From the NCBI GenBank assembly GCA_900115795.1, contig FOXT01000005.1, forward strand, positions 1 through 51,020: a stretch of 51,020 bases of DNA. Reading direction: 5' to 3'. The first letter of the stretch is position 1, and every line of letters starts with the position of its first letter. The notes beneath the pieces were generated by a model that was not told the DNA's origin, did no database searches, and saw only the letters and a list, made by a program, of their open reading frames with translations. The DNA comes from Lachnospiraceae bacterium XBB1006. Its GTDB lineage: Bacteria > Bacillota > Clostridia > Lachnospirales > Lachnospiraceae. The translations under genes and the position numbers were made by a program. Below are positions 33,518 through 42,651 of the stretch, piece after piece.

Positions 33518-34075
33518 ATGGTAGAATACGAACAATTTTTAAAGGATATGCTTACAGGATATCAGAGTAGTTATGATATCACCATGGTAGAAGATACAGA
33601 GGTGGAAACTCCCTTGGTAGCGAAGGCACATTATCATGTTACAGAGTCGCAATGCGTTGTTTTTAAAGAGTTCAGTATGTGGACGGCAGAGTCGGATGAA
33701 CATGTCTATATTTATCATGTGAAAAATCTTACGACGGAAGTTGCGAAACAACTCATTGAGGATGCCTATGGATGCGGTATGCCGTTGATTCATTTAGAAG
33801 ATAAAAATATGAAACGACAGCATATGTGTACCAGACTTGTAATGGTGGTTATCGCTGAAGCGACGGAAGATGAGGCGCTAAAAATTGTCAAGAAGTGCAG
33901 GATTTACAAGAACTTTAATTTTTCGCTGAAAGGCTGGATGGAAATGCATACCGTGGCAGTGGATTTACATACCGGGAAAGTCACGGGCAATCGTTATTCC
34001 AGAGAGACGGTGAAATTTTTAAAGGAGCTCATTTCCCACAGAAGAAAAATGAGCGACAAAATAAAATTAGCCTAG
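33518..34075 (+). CDS. Conserved small protein of unknown function beside cstA
   Basis: A 185-residue soluble protein with no membrane segment. ATG 33518 follows AAGGGAGG. The sequence is mixed alpha/beta with a repeated Cys near Gly (YGCGMP) and conserved-looking segments (MVEYEQFLKDML, GNRYSRETVKFLKEL). I do not recognise a family. It ends 26 bp before cstA and probably forms an operon with it, so a role with carbon-starvation transport is inferred. Confidence 0.8.
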   Translation: MVEYEQFLKDMLTGYQSSYDITMVEDTEVETPLVAKAHYHVTESQCVVFKEFSMWTAESDEHVYIYHVKNLTTEVAKQLIEDAYGCGMPLIHLEDKNMKRQHMCTRLVMVVIAEATEDEALKIVKKCRIYKNFNFSLKGWMEMHTVAVDLHTGKVTGNRYSRETVKFLKELISHRRKMSDKIKLA

Positions 34076-34101
34076 CATACTAGGAGCAAAGGAGAATGTT
34101 T

Positions 34102-35847
34102 ATGAATGGACTGGCATTACTGATTATTGGAGTAGTATTGCTGTTGGCAGGCTACATTTTCTACGGAAAATGGCTATGCGAACAATGGGGAGTCGGCGAG
34201 GGTGACCGTGAAACGCCGGCACACACAATGGAAGATGGCGTTGATTACGTTCCGGCAAAAGCACCGGTTTTGATGGGACATCATTTCTCATCTATTGCAG
34301 GCGCAGGACCAATTACCGGACCCATTAGCGCGATTGGCCTTGGCTTTGGTTGGTTGGCATGTGCATTATGGATTATCATCGGTGGAATTTTCTTCGGTGG
34401 TGTACATGACTTTGGTGCATTGATTGCATCGGTAAGACATGATGGTAAATCCATTGGTGAAATTATTGCGGTTAATATGTCAAATCGGGCAAAGAAATTG
34501 TTTATCATCTTTGCGTATCTGACATTGATTCTTGTAGTAGCTGCTTTTGCATCGATTGTAGCAACCACCTTTGGTGCAACAATTGTTGATGGAAAAGTGG
34601 ATAAGGTGGCTTCTACAGCCAATGCACAGGTGGCGATGGTATCACTTTTGTTTATCTTAATTGCAATTGTGTTTGGTTTCATGGTATACAGAAAAAATGC
34701 ACCAATGTTACTTTCTTCTTTCATCGGTGTGTTAGCGATTGCAGCAATCATTGCAATTGGACTAAAGTTCCATCCGATTTATCTGTCTGCAAATACCTGG
34801 ATGTGGATTGTAGGTGTATATATTACTATCGCATCCATTACGCCGGTATGGATTTTGTTACAGCCGCGTGATTATTTGTCAAGTTTCCTGCTTTACGCGA
34901 TGCTTGGCTTGGCATTTGTGGCAGTTGTTGTAGCACATCCGTCATTGGATAGCTTGTCATTGATTCAGTCGGCGGATTCTACATCCTATGTATTCCCGGT
35001 ATTATTTACTACCATCGCCTGCGGTGCGATTTCCGGATTCCATTCACTGGTATCCTCCGGTACCACCAGCAAGCAGTTAAACAAGGAAAAAGATGCAAAA
35101 CCAATTGCTTACGGAGGCATGCTTCTTGAGTGTGTACTGGCTATTATGACAATTTGTGCAGTTGCTTATGCATATTCTTATAATGCAGCACATCCGGATG
35201 GAGCATTAACCGGAGCAACCGCTATTTTCGGTGGTGGTATTGCACATATGATTGATGATGTGATTCCGGGAACCTACAGTGTATTGTTTACCTTGTTGGT
35301 ACTTACCTATTCCGCATTCTGTTTGACATCTCTGGATACAGCAACCAGACTTGCGAGATTCATGTTCCAGGAGTTCTGGATTGACTCTGCCAAGGGTGAG
35401 ACAATGGAAAACGTTAGCGGCTACAAGAAATTCCTTTGCAATCCATTGGTAGCAACATTGATTACCGTAGTATTGGGTATTATTCTTGGATTAAACGGAT
35501 ATGCGAAAATCTGGGCATTGTTCGGATCTGCAAACCAGTTGTTAGCTGCGATTGGACTTTTGGCAGTGGCAGCATGGCTGGCAAATGTAGGAAAGAACAA
35601 CAAGATGATTTTGGTACCGATGGTATTCATGTTGTTTGTAACCATTGCATCCTTAGTATTGAACACCAAGGATCAGATTCAGGTTATTACATCCGGTCAG
35701 GCTGACTGGGGTCCCTGGGTACAGTCCATATTTGGAATTTTGTTAATGGTGCTTGCTTTGGTATTGGCAGGAGAGGGTGTAAATACCATCTTTAGACCGA
35801 AGGATGGAAAAGCAAATGGTGTGGATAAGATTTCACATGCAAAATAA
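34102..35847 (+). CDS. cstA: CstA-family carbon-starvation transporter
   Basis: A 581-residue membrane protein with about 16 hydrophobic segments. CstA signatures are MGHHFSSIAGAGPITGPI, GGIFFGGVHDFGALIAS, GFHSLVSSGTTSKQL, AIFGGGIAHM and SLDTATRLARF. Family members import pyruvate or peptides during carbon limitation. ATG 34102 fits AAAGGAG at 34088-34094; the upstream ATG 34096 is too close. The next feature is a bidirectional hairpin. Confidence 0.95.
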   Translation: MNGLALLIIGVVLLLAGYIFYGKWLCEQWGVGEGDRETPAHTMEDGVDYVPAKAPVLMGHHFSSIAGAGPITGPISAIGLGFGWLACALWIIIGGIFFGGVHDFGALIASVRHDGKSIGEIIAVNMSNRAKKLFIIFAYLTLILVVAAFASIVATTFGATIVDGKVDKVASTANAQVAMVSLLFILIAIVFGFMVYRKNAPMLLSSFIGVLAIAAIIAIGLKFHPIYLSANTWMWIVGVYITIASITPVWILLQPRDYLSSFLLYAMLGLAFVAVVVAHPSLDSLSLIQSADSTSYVFPVLFTTIACGAISGFHSLVSSGTTSKQLNKEKDAKPIAYGGMLLECVLAIMTICAVAYAYSYNAAHPDGALTGATAIFGGGIAHMIDDVIPGTYSVLFTLLVLTYSAFCLTSLDTATRLARFMFQEFWIDSAKGETMENVSGYKKFLCNPLVATLITVVLGIILGLNGYAKIWALFGSANQLLAAIGLLAVAAWLANVGKNNKMILVPMVFMLFVTIASLVLNTKDQIQVITSGQADWGPWVQSIFGILLMVLALVLAGEGVNTIFRPKDGKANGVDKISHAK

Positions 35848-35866
35848 TAAGTCAATATAAATGAAA

Positions 35867-35895
35867 AAGGCAGTCAGTATGGCGCTGACTGCCTT
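35867..35895. terminator. Bidirectional terminator hairpin after cstA
   Basis: AAGGCAGTCAG (35867-35877) pairs with CTGACTGCCTT (35885-35895). The minus-strand side has TTTTTCAT; the plus side has only AACTT. Confidence 0.8.
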
Positions 35896-35903
35896 AACTT
35901 ATA

Positions 35904-36260
35904 CTATTTTTTCTTTGTTAATTTCAACGGACAGCCCTTCTTCTCAGGGTTCAGAGGGCAGGTGTAAATATTGCCGGTTGGATCTTTGGCAATGAAGCTG
36001 ATAGGACATTTCCTGCAATCCCCCGGGGTGAAATCGTTGGCAACCGAAAAAGACAGGGTTGCAATGGTTTCATAACCGGCGGACTTGACTTCCTCTTCCT
36101 TGATCTTATCAAAGGAAAGGGTCTGCTTGCAGAACTTACAAGTGGTCTGTCCAAAAATAGTTTCGCGATCGCAAGTAGGGCAGAAGTATTTCTTCTCGCC
36201 ATCCACTTCGCGCACAACAACATTAACGGGTAACTGTTTTAGAATTTCGGCTTTATCCAT
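35904..36260 (-). CDS. Cys-rich zinc-ribbon-like protein
   Basis: A 118-residue protein with CPTC and CKFC pairs (about residues 27-46), forming one zinc ribbon. A second Cys cluster near the C-terminus (CRKCPI, CPLN, CPLKL) is spaced like another metal site. The start at 36260 has GAGGGA upstream; the longer reading frame would run through the terminator and tRNA. I do not recognise the family. It may bind zinc or an iron-sulphur cluster. Confidence 0.78.
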   Translation of the reverse strand: MDKAEILKQLPVNVVVREVDGEKKYFCPTCDRETIFGQTTCKFCKQTLSFDKIKEEEVKSAGYETIATLSFSVANDFTPGDCRKCPISFIAKDPTGNIYTCPLNPEKKGCPLKLTKKK

Positions 36261-36280
36261 AAAATTTCCCTCGCTTTCGT

Positions 36281-36316
36281 AAAAATAAAAAGAAGTCTGG
36301 GGTCTCCAGACTTCTT
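36281..36316 (-). terminator. Terminator of tRNA-Thr
   Basis: AGAAGTCTGG (36291-36300) pairs with CCAGACTTCT (36306-36315). On the minus strand TTTTATTTTT follows (plus 36281-36290). Confidence 0.88.
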
Positions 36317-36326
36317 TAAGTAAAAA

Positions 36327-36399
36327 AGCTGCTAACCGGAATCGAACCGGTGACCTCCACATTACCAATGTGACGCTCTACCGACTGAGCCATAGCAGC
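36327..36399 (-). tRNA. tRNA-Thr (anticodon GGT)
   Basis: A 73-nt cloverleaf on the minus strand. The acceptor GCTGCTA pairs with TAGCAGC. The anticodon stem CACAT/ATGTG flanks the loop TGGTA, giving GGT. The discriminator is T. The 3' CCA is not encoded. Confidence 0.94.
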
Positions 36400-36487
36400 T
36401 TGTTGAACTGACAACATAAATACTATACTATATCTCAGGGAATATGTCAAGCGAATATTATAAAAAATTTAAACATTTTAAACGATT

Positions 36488-37363
36488 CTACCGATTCTCA
36501 TCTTTTTCTTCGTCGGAGCCGGTTAGCAGTTCCAAAACGGCCCGGTTGTATTGGATGGATTCGGAGATAACTTGATTCTGATCCGCATCTAACTTATCCA
36601 TCAGAAGTTCCATCGAATGAATAGTGGAAAGCTCCTGCTCTAAGCGTAGCAAATCTGCTTCTTGCTCAGCGCTCAGACTAAGAATTGCTACATCGTCCGG
36701 ATTGTTGTTCACTTCTTCGGTCCGGATAGGTTCCTCATCGGAAATTGGCTTTACATAAGCGGTAGCCTCTTGCGCGGCTGGCTCGTTCAAGGTGGCCGCA
36801 GTTGAGGTAGGAACCTTGCTGTAATCGGTACCGGACTTGTTTTCCACAACGTTCAAATGAGATGGAATGGTGACTCCGGTTTTCATAAAACCGCGAATCT
36901 TACGGACATAGTTCTGGGTCTCTTTAAAAGGCGGAATGCCGCCGTATTTACGCACATTACCACTTCCGGCGTTGTAAGCAGCCAGGGCGAGGTCTACGTT
37001 TCCATTGTATTGTTTTAGAAGGCGGCTAATGTATTTGGCACCGCCCATAATGCTTTGCTCCGGGTCGTACGCATCTTTCACGCCAAGATATTTTGTAGTG
37101 GCGGGCATTAACTGCATAATGCCTTTTGCACCACAACGGGACGTGGAATCTGCATGAAACTCCGATTCTGCCTTTGCCATGGACTTTAGCAAATTTACGT
37201 CCACATGGTAGGTGGCAGCCGCTTTATTGAAAATTGCATCCAAGGTTGTTGTTTTCTTGGAAGCTTTGGTTAATTCGTTGGAAAATTGGTTGTTTCCCCG
37301 AGCTGCTCGCTTGGTTTGGGCAGCGTGTTTGTCGGATAGTTGCGATATCGCATGTACGTCCAT
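36488..37363 (-). CDS. Lytic transglycosylase (SLT domain) without signal peptide
   Basis: A 291-residue protein. The SLT/lysozyme-like domain lies at about 45-165: catalytic Glu in AKAESEFHADS, then GAKGIMQLMPATTKYLGV, DPEQSIMGGAKYISRLL and DLALAAYNAGSGNV. The C-terminal part is acidic and partly coiled. The N-terminus (MDVHAISQLSDKHAAQTKR) is not a signal peptide, so export would need another route, such as the flagellar secretion apparatus as for FlgJ. The start is supported by AGGAGG upstream. Confidence 0.9.
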   Translation of the reverse strand: MDVHAISQLSDKHAAQTKRAARGNNQFSNELTKASKKTTTLDAIFNKAAATYHVDVNLLKSMAKAESEFHADSTSRCGAKGIMQLMPATTKYLGVKDAYDPEQSIMGGAKYISRLLKQYNGNVDLALAAYNAGSGNVRKYGGIPPFKETQNYVRKIRGFMKTGVTIPSHLNVVENKSGTDYSKVPTSTAATLNEPAAQEATAYVKPISDEEPIRTEEVNNNPDDVAILSLSAEQEADLLRLEQELSTIHSMELLMDKLDADQNQVISESIQYNRAVLELLTGSDEEKDENR

Positions 37364-37494
37364 GCATAACCCTCCTGTTCTTTGTCTTCCAAAATACTCT
37401 ACCGTGATTATAGCACAATTGGTTCCAAAATCCTACCGATTTTACCTAAGATATGGTACAATAAGTATGAAAAAACTGTGGAGAGATGATAGGT

Positions 37495-38358
37495 ATGATA
37501 ACCATATTATATAATCCCTGGGCAAATAACGGCCGGGGAGAGAAGGAAGCAAAAGAAGCGTTGATGAGCGTGAAAGGGGACAAGGCATTTTTGTCCATTA
37601 CCCATGTGCGGGATTATCGGGATTTTTTCGCAAAGATGCAACCGGAGGATCAGGTGATTCTGTGTGGTGGCGATGGAACCTTGCAGCATTTTATCAATGA
37701 CATACCAACCGGGGCATTGAAAACGCAAATCTATTATTATCCGGTGGGTTCCGGAAATGATTTTGGCAATGACATTGGGTTTAAAAAGGAACAGGGGCCG
37801 GTTCTTCTAAATCCATATATGGAACACTTGCCAATGGTGAAATTTCATGGAGAGCGCCGCTTGTTTTTAAATAATTTTGCCATGGGAATTGATGGTTATG
37901 TATGTGAGAAGGCAGATGAACATCGTAAACGTAAGAAGCAGAAGATAAATTATACAGCCATAGCCTTAAAGGGACTTTTGTATGAGTATAAGCCATGCAA
38001 GGCAAAGGTTATTACCGAAGATGGAACGTATTTATTTGACAACGTCTGGATGGCGCCGACCATGAAGGGGCGCTACTTTGGCGGAGGTATGATGGTGGCC
38101 CCAATGCAAAACCGTCTGGATGAAGCAGGGGCGTTGACCCTGGTGGTGGTACATCAGAAGCATCGCACCCGCTTATTGACCATATTTCCAAAGATATTTA
38201 AGGGAGAGCATGTGAAATACACGGACACCGTATCATTTTTTCAAGTGCGCCATGCGAAAGTGCAGTTTGATCGCCCGGTGAGTGTACAGATTGATGGGGA
38301 AGTGTATCGCAATGTGCAGGAATATGAAGTGTTTGCAAGTAGAGAGGAAGAATTATAG
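37495..38358 (+). CDS. Diacylglycerol kinase-like lipid kinase
   Basis: A 287-residue soluble kinase of the YegS/DgkB group. Its motifs are ILYNPWANNGRGE, LCGGDGTLQHFIND (the kinase GGDGT) and YPVGSGNDFGND. It should phosphorylate diacylglycerol or a related lipid. ATG 37495 is chosen, with TGGAGAG at 37479-37485; the ATG at 37486 follows it directly. It is divergent from the transglycosylase. Confidence 0.9.
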   Translation: MITILYNPWANNGRGEKEAKEALMSVKGDKAFLSITHVRDYRDFFAKMQPEDQVILCGGDGTLQHFINDIPTGALKTQIYYYPVGSGNDFGNDIGFKKEQGPVLLNPYMEHLPMVKFHGERRLFLNNFAMGIDGYVCEKADEHRKRKKQKINYTAIALKGLLYEYKPCKAKVITEDGTYLFDNVWMAPTMKGRYFGGGMMVAPMQNRLDEAGALTLVVVHQKHRTRLLTIFPKIFKGEHVKYTDTVSFFQVRHAKVQFDRPVSVQIDGEVYRNVQEYEVFASREEEL

Positions 38359-38410
38359 GAAGATTACAGCATAATAAGTAGTTAAAAGCGCCCGGCAGAG
38401 GAGATTTTAC

Positions 38411-38447
38411 AAATAAAAAAGCAAGAAACATTTCTGTTCCTTGCTTT
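38411..38447 (-). terminator. Terminator of tRNA-Leu
   Basis: AAAGCAAGAAACA (38418-38430) pairs with TGTTCCTTGCTTT (38435-38447), with one mismatch. T's follow on the minus strand (plus 38411-38420). Confidence 0.85.
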
Positions 38448-38451
38448 CGAA

Positions 38452-38534
38452 TGCTGGCAATGGGACTTGAACCCATACGATGTCGCCATCGCCAGATTTT
38501 GAGTCTGGTGCGTCTGCCATTCCGCCACGCCAGC
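38452..38534 (-). tRNA. tRNA-Leu (anticodon CAA)
   Basis: An 83-nt tRNA on the minus strand with a long variable arm, typical of leucine. The anticodon stem CCAGA/TCTGG encloses CTCAAAA, giving CAA. The acceptor GCTGGCG pairs with TGCCAGC. The 3' CCA is not encoded. Confidence 0.94.
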
Positions 38535-38635
38535 ATAGCTTGTTTTCAACAGCCAAGAAATATATTATCATACGTCAGTAAAAAATGCAAGTCTTTTTTT
38601 GAAAAAAATATAGTGTGAAAAATTAAAGAATTGGA

Positions 38636-38665
38636 TAGACAAAACAAAGGCGGATTTCGTATAAT
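38636..38665 (+). promoter_or_regulatory. Promoter before the 38701 gene
   Basis: -35 TAGACA (38636-38641), 18-bp spacer, -10 TATAAT (38660-38665). Confidence 0.6.
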
Positions 38666-38700
38666 ACATTTAGAAAAGTGGGTCTCGAGGAGGTATGTCT

Positions 38701-39150
38701 ATGAGGATTTTGTTGCCAACATTGCAAAAAGAAGTGGAATTGCGGGATGAGATGGTAAAACGCTTTGCGTCATATGATGCACTGAAACCGGAGATAATCG
38801 AGGATGCATTAGTGGAACATCTTCATCAGGAACGTTCGGAGATGGTGTCGGACGAGGAAATGGAAATCATTTGTAATCAGTTGATGGAGCGGGAATTGAT
38901 TTTTTTGGAGTTGTTATTGCCGAATGCTATTTCCCTTGCAACCCATGCGTTAAATCGTGTAGAAGATAAGTCATTTGTGACCAAAGAGGCAACCGACTAT
39001 GATGTGCTTTGCTTATCCTTTGACTACCAAAAAGCGCAGCAGCTAAGTGTGCTGCAGCATGACCTTGAGAAACTGGTGAAAAAGTATCCGGAATATAACC
39101 AGTTTGTAGAAACGGTATCAGAAATAAAAAAGCGTTTTGGTCTGATTTAA
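38701..39150 (+). CDS. Hypothetical helical protein, 149 aa
   Basis: A 149-residue, highly helical, charged protein with no signal peptide or membrane segment. Start ATG 38701 fits GAGGAGG at 38687-38693; the earlier ATG 38695 is too close. No recognised motif. It has its own promoter and precedes the phospholipase C-like gene by 109 bp. Confidence 0.75.
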   Translation: MRILLPTLQKEVELRDEMVKRFASYDALKPEIIEDALVEHLHQERSEMVSDEEMEIICNQLMERELIFLELLLPNAISLATHALNRVEDKSFVTKEATDYDVLCLSFDYQKAQQLSVLQHDLEKLVKKYPEYNQFVETVSEIKKRFGLI

Positions 39151-39259
39151 AAACAAAATAGGATATTGCCTTTTGGAAGCATCCGTGGTAAATTGAATGT
39201 GACAAAAGGATAGGACGATAAAGTTTGTTGCATACAGGTAGTGTTTCAAGAGAGGTAAT

Positions 39260-39814
39260 ATGAAGAAAAGAACGCATTATGCATTGTCAAGACAGTTACT
39301 GAAGGATAACAGACATGAGTTTGGATATATCGAATCAGCGCTTTATTGTTTTGGTTCAATCTTTCCGGATTGTTCTCCACTTTGTTTGATTCGACCGCAC
39401 ATGTTTACGGTGACCAATCATAAGACGAAGAAGCGGATGGTGAAGCTGATTTCCGGTCGCTATAACCACTACGCAGATTGTTTTCGATTGGGATGTTTAA
39501 GTCATCATGTGGCAGACTATTTTACCGCGCCACATAATCGTATGGGAATGGCGGGGTTTTGTATGGATCATCGCGGATATGAAATGCGCCTTCACGATTA
39601 TTTTAAGGAGAGCCTGAAGGAAGAAGGGGCTCATAGTCATGCGGTGAGTATGTCGACCATTTCCTTTTGGAAAAATATGGAATTGAAGCATGAAGATTAT
39701 TTGGACGCGATTGCGAAAGAAGAATCTATAGAAACGGATTACGAATTTATAATGGAGCAGATGACCACGTTGTTCTGGCTGTTTGCAGAGCAACGACAGG
39801 TTGCCTATGCGTAA
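39260..39814 (+). CDS. Zinc-dependent phospholipase C-family protein
   Basis: A 184-residue protein of the zinc-dependent phospholipase C family (PF00882-like). It has H6 (THYALSR), a GSIFPDCSP segment, and the cluster YNHYADCF...LGCLSHHVADYFTAPHN, whose His and Asp residues would bind zinc. It has no signal peptide. ATG 39260 has AGAGAGGT upstream. It overlaps the next gene by 8 bp. The substrate is not shown. Confidence 0.85.
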   Translation: MKKRTHYALSRQLLKDNRHEFGYIESALYCFGSIFPDCSPLCLIRPHMFTVTNHKTKKRMVKLISGRYNHYADCFRLGCLSHHVADYFTAPHNRMGMAGFCMDHRGYEMRLHDYFKESLKEEGAHSHAVSMSTISFWKNMELKHEDYLDAIAKEESIETDYEFIMEQMTTLFWLFAEQRQVAYA

Positions 39815-41192
39815 GATGAAGAGATTAATTGAGAAGCTCTCCGGCCTTTGGGTTGTGGGAGCTTTTGTGATTGGTATGTTTTATACCGAAGCGTATTATT
39901 TTAATATGTTAGAAGCAAAAGCAGGATGTGTCATGCTTTTGGCTATAGGGGGGCTTGCCCTGATAGTGGTGCAGGGAATGTGGAAAGAAAGACATCCCAT
40001 TGATTGGACGGTGCTCTGGTTTTTGACGGCCGTGGTGCTTGCGAACCTTGTTACACCCTACAAAGAAGAAGCATTTTATGGAAGCTATGGCTGGCATGTG
40101 GGTACGCTTTTGCTACTTTTGTTGGGAGGCGTCTATGCAGGACTTCGGCGTGTGGAAACTGTGCCGATAGCGTGGCTGTATGGTGTGGCGGTGTTTGTGA
40201 GCCTTGAATTTGCGTGGGTGGTGGCCAACGGATTTTACCTGGATATTTTCGGATATCACAATCACCTGGCAAAGGAAGACTATGGCCGGTATGTAGGAAG
40301 CATCGGAAATACCAATTGGTACGTGGGCTTTCTGGCACTGGTACTTCCATTTTTCTACTATGGAGCTATATACGGGGAAAAAAGATGGCAGCGCGGAATC
40401 TGTGCCCTTGGCGTATGGCTTGGCGGCATGAGTGCCATCACCATTCATTGCGATGGTATTTTTTTGGTGCTATATGTGCTGATAATTGGAAGTGCATTTT
40501 ACGGATTGCAGAATGGAAAGTTGCTGCTGGTATGGCGGATGGATGGCTTATTATGTGTGTCCGTAGGCTGTGTGTGGCTGCTTTCAAGATGGATTCCTAT
40601 GGTGCCGTCAGATGGTCTGGCAAGGATAGCATTGCGACCTGAAATATGGGGAAGCGGACTTTTGGTGTGTACGCTATTGTATGGTGTGACAAAATGGAGA
40701 ACGGACAAGAAACGAAGGAAAGTGGCGTGGGTGCTTTTGGGAAGCAGCCTGGTGGTTGTACTGGTGGGAATCATCTATGTGGCAGGACAATTTGATAATC
40801 ACTGGGGAACCAATCGCGGATACATATGGAAGAAAGCGCTTGCTATTTATAAGGAGTTTTCGCCTGTGCAAAAAATCTTTGGCGGCGGTGCAAATTGCTT
40901 TGGGAAATACTATCAGGCGCAAACAGGAAGCGACTGGGTACGCAATGCACATAACGAGTTGCTGGAATATCTGGTGTGCACCGGAGGCTTTGGGGTATGT
41001 GCTTATCTGGCGGTGTTTATCAGTGCGATGCGGGAAAAAACACAGGAACAGCCCTTCTTAATAGCCGGAAAGTTAGCGCTTTTAGCCTATTTTGTGCAAG
41101 GGTGTGTAAATAATCCGCAGGCATACAACGCGTTTATTTTGGTTATGGTATTTGCAATCTATAGACGAACGGCAGAAAATGTGCTAAAATGA
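39807..41192 (+). CDS. O-antigen-ligase-like polytopic membrane protein (Wzy_C type)
   Basis: A 461-residue protein with about 10-12 membrane segments. The signature of the family is near the end: VRNAHNELLEYLVCTGGFGVCAYLAVF. Family members ligate or polymerise surface glycans. The start at 39807 overlaps the previous gene; an ATG at 39816 is an alternative. A sugar transferase lies 24 kb away, too far for a shared operon. Confidence 0.83.
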   Translation: MRKMKRLIEKLSGLWVVGAFVIGMFYTEAYYFNMLEAKAGCVMLLAIGGLALIVVQGMWKERHPIDWTVLWFLTAVVLANLVTPYKEEAFYGSYGWHVGTLLLLLLGGVYAGLRRVETVPIAWLYGVAVFVSLEFAWVVANGFYLDIFGYHNHLAKEDYGRYVGSIGNTNWYVGFLALVLPFFYYGAIYGEKRWQRGICALGVWLGGMSAITIHCDGIFLVLYVLIIGSAFYGLQNGKLLLVWRMDGLLCVSVGCVWLLSRWIPMVPSDGLARIALRPEIWGSGLLVCTLLYGVTKWRTDKKRRKVAWVLLGSSLVVVLVGIIYVAGQFDNHWGTNRGYIWKKALAIYKEFSPVQKIFGGGANCFGKYYQAQTGSDWVRNAHNELLEYLVCTGGFGVCAYLAVFISAMREKTQEQPFLIAGKLALLAYFVQGCVNNPQAYNAFILVMVFAIYRRTAENVLK

Positions 41193-41226
41193 AGTCTGAT
41201 TTTAAATTGTTTGGAGGGATATTAGA

Positions 41227-42261
41227 ATGAAAAATCAATATGGCGATTATATTTTGCAGAAAGCATCGGAAGTGTTGGCAATTCCAAGTCCAACCGGCTA
41301 TACAGCAGAAGCTGCAAAGTTTATTATGAAAGAATTCGAGGCACTTGGAGTGAAGGCTACCCAGACAGTGAAGGGTGGCGTAGTTCTTGATTTTGGCGGC
41401 AAAGATGATGAGAATGCGATTTTGTTAGAGGCCCACATGGATACCTTGGGCGGCATTGTAAGCGAAATCACAGGAACCGGTCGTTTAAAGGTTTCTCCAC
41501 TTGGCGGAATGGAAGCAAATAATGCAGAAGCAGAGAATGTAACCGTAGTTACCAAGTTCAATGGTGAATACGAAGGAACCTGCCAGCTTGCAAATGCATC
41601 CGTTCACGTTAACGGTGAGTACGGCGATAGCAAGAGAAAATGGAGCAGCATGGAAATCGTTCTGGATGAGAAAGTTAAGAATGCCGAGGATGTTAAGAAA
41701 CTTGGTATCAGCATCGGCGATATTGTATGTTTTGATCCTAGAACACGTATTACCAAACAGGGGTATATTAAGAGCAGATTCCTGGATGATAAGTTAAGTG
41801 TAGCAATTTTACTTGGTTATGCGAAGTACTTAAAGGATGAGGGTGTGACTCCGGCACGTAGAACCTACGGACACATTACCGTTTATGAAGAGGTTGGACA
41901 TGGCGGATGTGCATCGGTTCCGGCAGGTGTTACCGAGGCGATTTCTGTTGATATGGGATGCGTTGGTGTTGGTCTTGATTGCGATGAGACCATGGTGTCT
42001 ATTTGTGCAAAGGATTCCGGTGGTCCTTACAGCTATGATGTAGTGAAGGGATTAATCGAGGCGGCGAAGAAGGCTGACGCGAAGTATGCAGTGGATGTGT
42101 ATCCACACTATGGCTCTGATGTGGAAGCAACCCTTCGTGCAGGCTACGATGTAAAACATGGATTAATTGGTGCCGGCGTATACGCTTCTCACGGATATGA
42201 GAGAAGTCATCGCGAAGGTGCAGAGAATACATTGAAATTGATTGCAGAATATATTGGCTAA
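41227..42261 (+). CDS. M42-family aminopeptidase (glutamyl aminopeptidase type)
   Basis: A 344-residue cytosolic metallopeptidase of the PepA/FrvX type. The metal motifs are H70-x-D72 (LEAHMDTLGG), DD in RFLDDKLS, EE in YEEVGHGG, D in SVDMGC and H in ASHGYERSH. ATG 41227 has GGAGGG upstream. It trims peptides made by other proteases. A terminator follows. Confidence 0.95.
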   Translation: MKNQYGDYILQKASEVLAIPSPTGYTAEAAKFIMKEFEALGVKATQTVKGGVVLDFGGKDDENAILLEAHMDTLGGIVSEITGTGRLKVSPLGGMEANNAEAENVTVVTKFNGEYEGTCQLANASVHVNGEYGDSKRKWSSMEIVLDEKVKNAEDVKKLGISIGDIVCFDPRTRITKQGYIKSRFLDDKLSVAILLGYAKYLKDEGVTPARRTYGHITVYEEVGHGGCASVPAGVTEAISVDMGCVGVGLDCDETMVSICAKDSGGPYSYDVVKGLIEAAKKADAKYAVDVYPHYGSDVEATLRAGYDVKHGLIGAGVYASHGYERSHREGAENTLKLIAEYIG

Positions 42262-42269
42262 GACAACAT

Positions 42270-42298
42270 AGAGGCAGGAGAAATCTCCTGCCTCTTTA
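42270..42298 (+). terminator. Intrinsic terminator after the M42 gene
   Basis: AGAGGCAGGAG (42270-42280) pairs with CTCCTGCCTCT (42285-42295), followed by TT. It lies between two convergent genes. Confidence 0.82.
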
Positions 42299-42303
42299 CT
42301 GTT

Positions 42304-42549
42304 CTATTTTTTCCTGCGAGAACGAGCAAAACTCATGCTGCTGCTTCCGCGATTGTTGGAACGACTTCCGGTACCGGGTCTTGAGCCGGCACGTACTTCC
42401 TGACCAGAGTGGTAGGTTAGACGGGTTTTGGCGGGCTCCTTAGCAAGTCGTTTCTTACGTTCATCACGAACCGTGTTACGAATCTCTCGCAAACTGAGAA
42501 TTAATTCCATTGCGGAATCGCTATTTGATGAAATTCTACTTACAGCCAT
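42304..42549 (-). CDS. Small basic hypothetical protein, 81 aa
   Basis: An 81-residue protein with an N-terminal helix (DSAMELILSLREIRNTVRDERKKR) and a low-complexity C-terminus rich in Arg, Ser and Gly. The ATG has AAGGGGG upstream. Function unknown; such tails often bind nucleic acids. Confidence 0.65.
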   Translation of the reverse strand: MAVSRISSNSDSAMELILSLREIRNTVRDERKKRLAKEPAKTRLTYHSGQEVRAGSRPGTGSRSNNRGSSSMSFARSRRKK

Positions 42550-42651
42550 ATGAAAACCCCCTTTCCATAATAAAATACCTTTCTATAAGTAACATCGGTC
42601 AATAATTCTGAAATCTTAATAGCGAATCCAAAAATATTACATTATCTTAAC

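Noticed and set aside
34281-34751. Minus-strand ORF of 156 codons opposite cstA
   Set aside because: It is antisense to conserved CstA membrane segments and has no RBS.
36261-36368. N-terminal extension of the zinc-ribbon protein
   Set aside because: It would translate the tRNA-Thr terminator and part of the tRNA gene.
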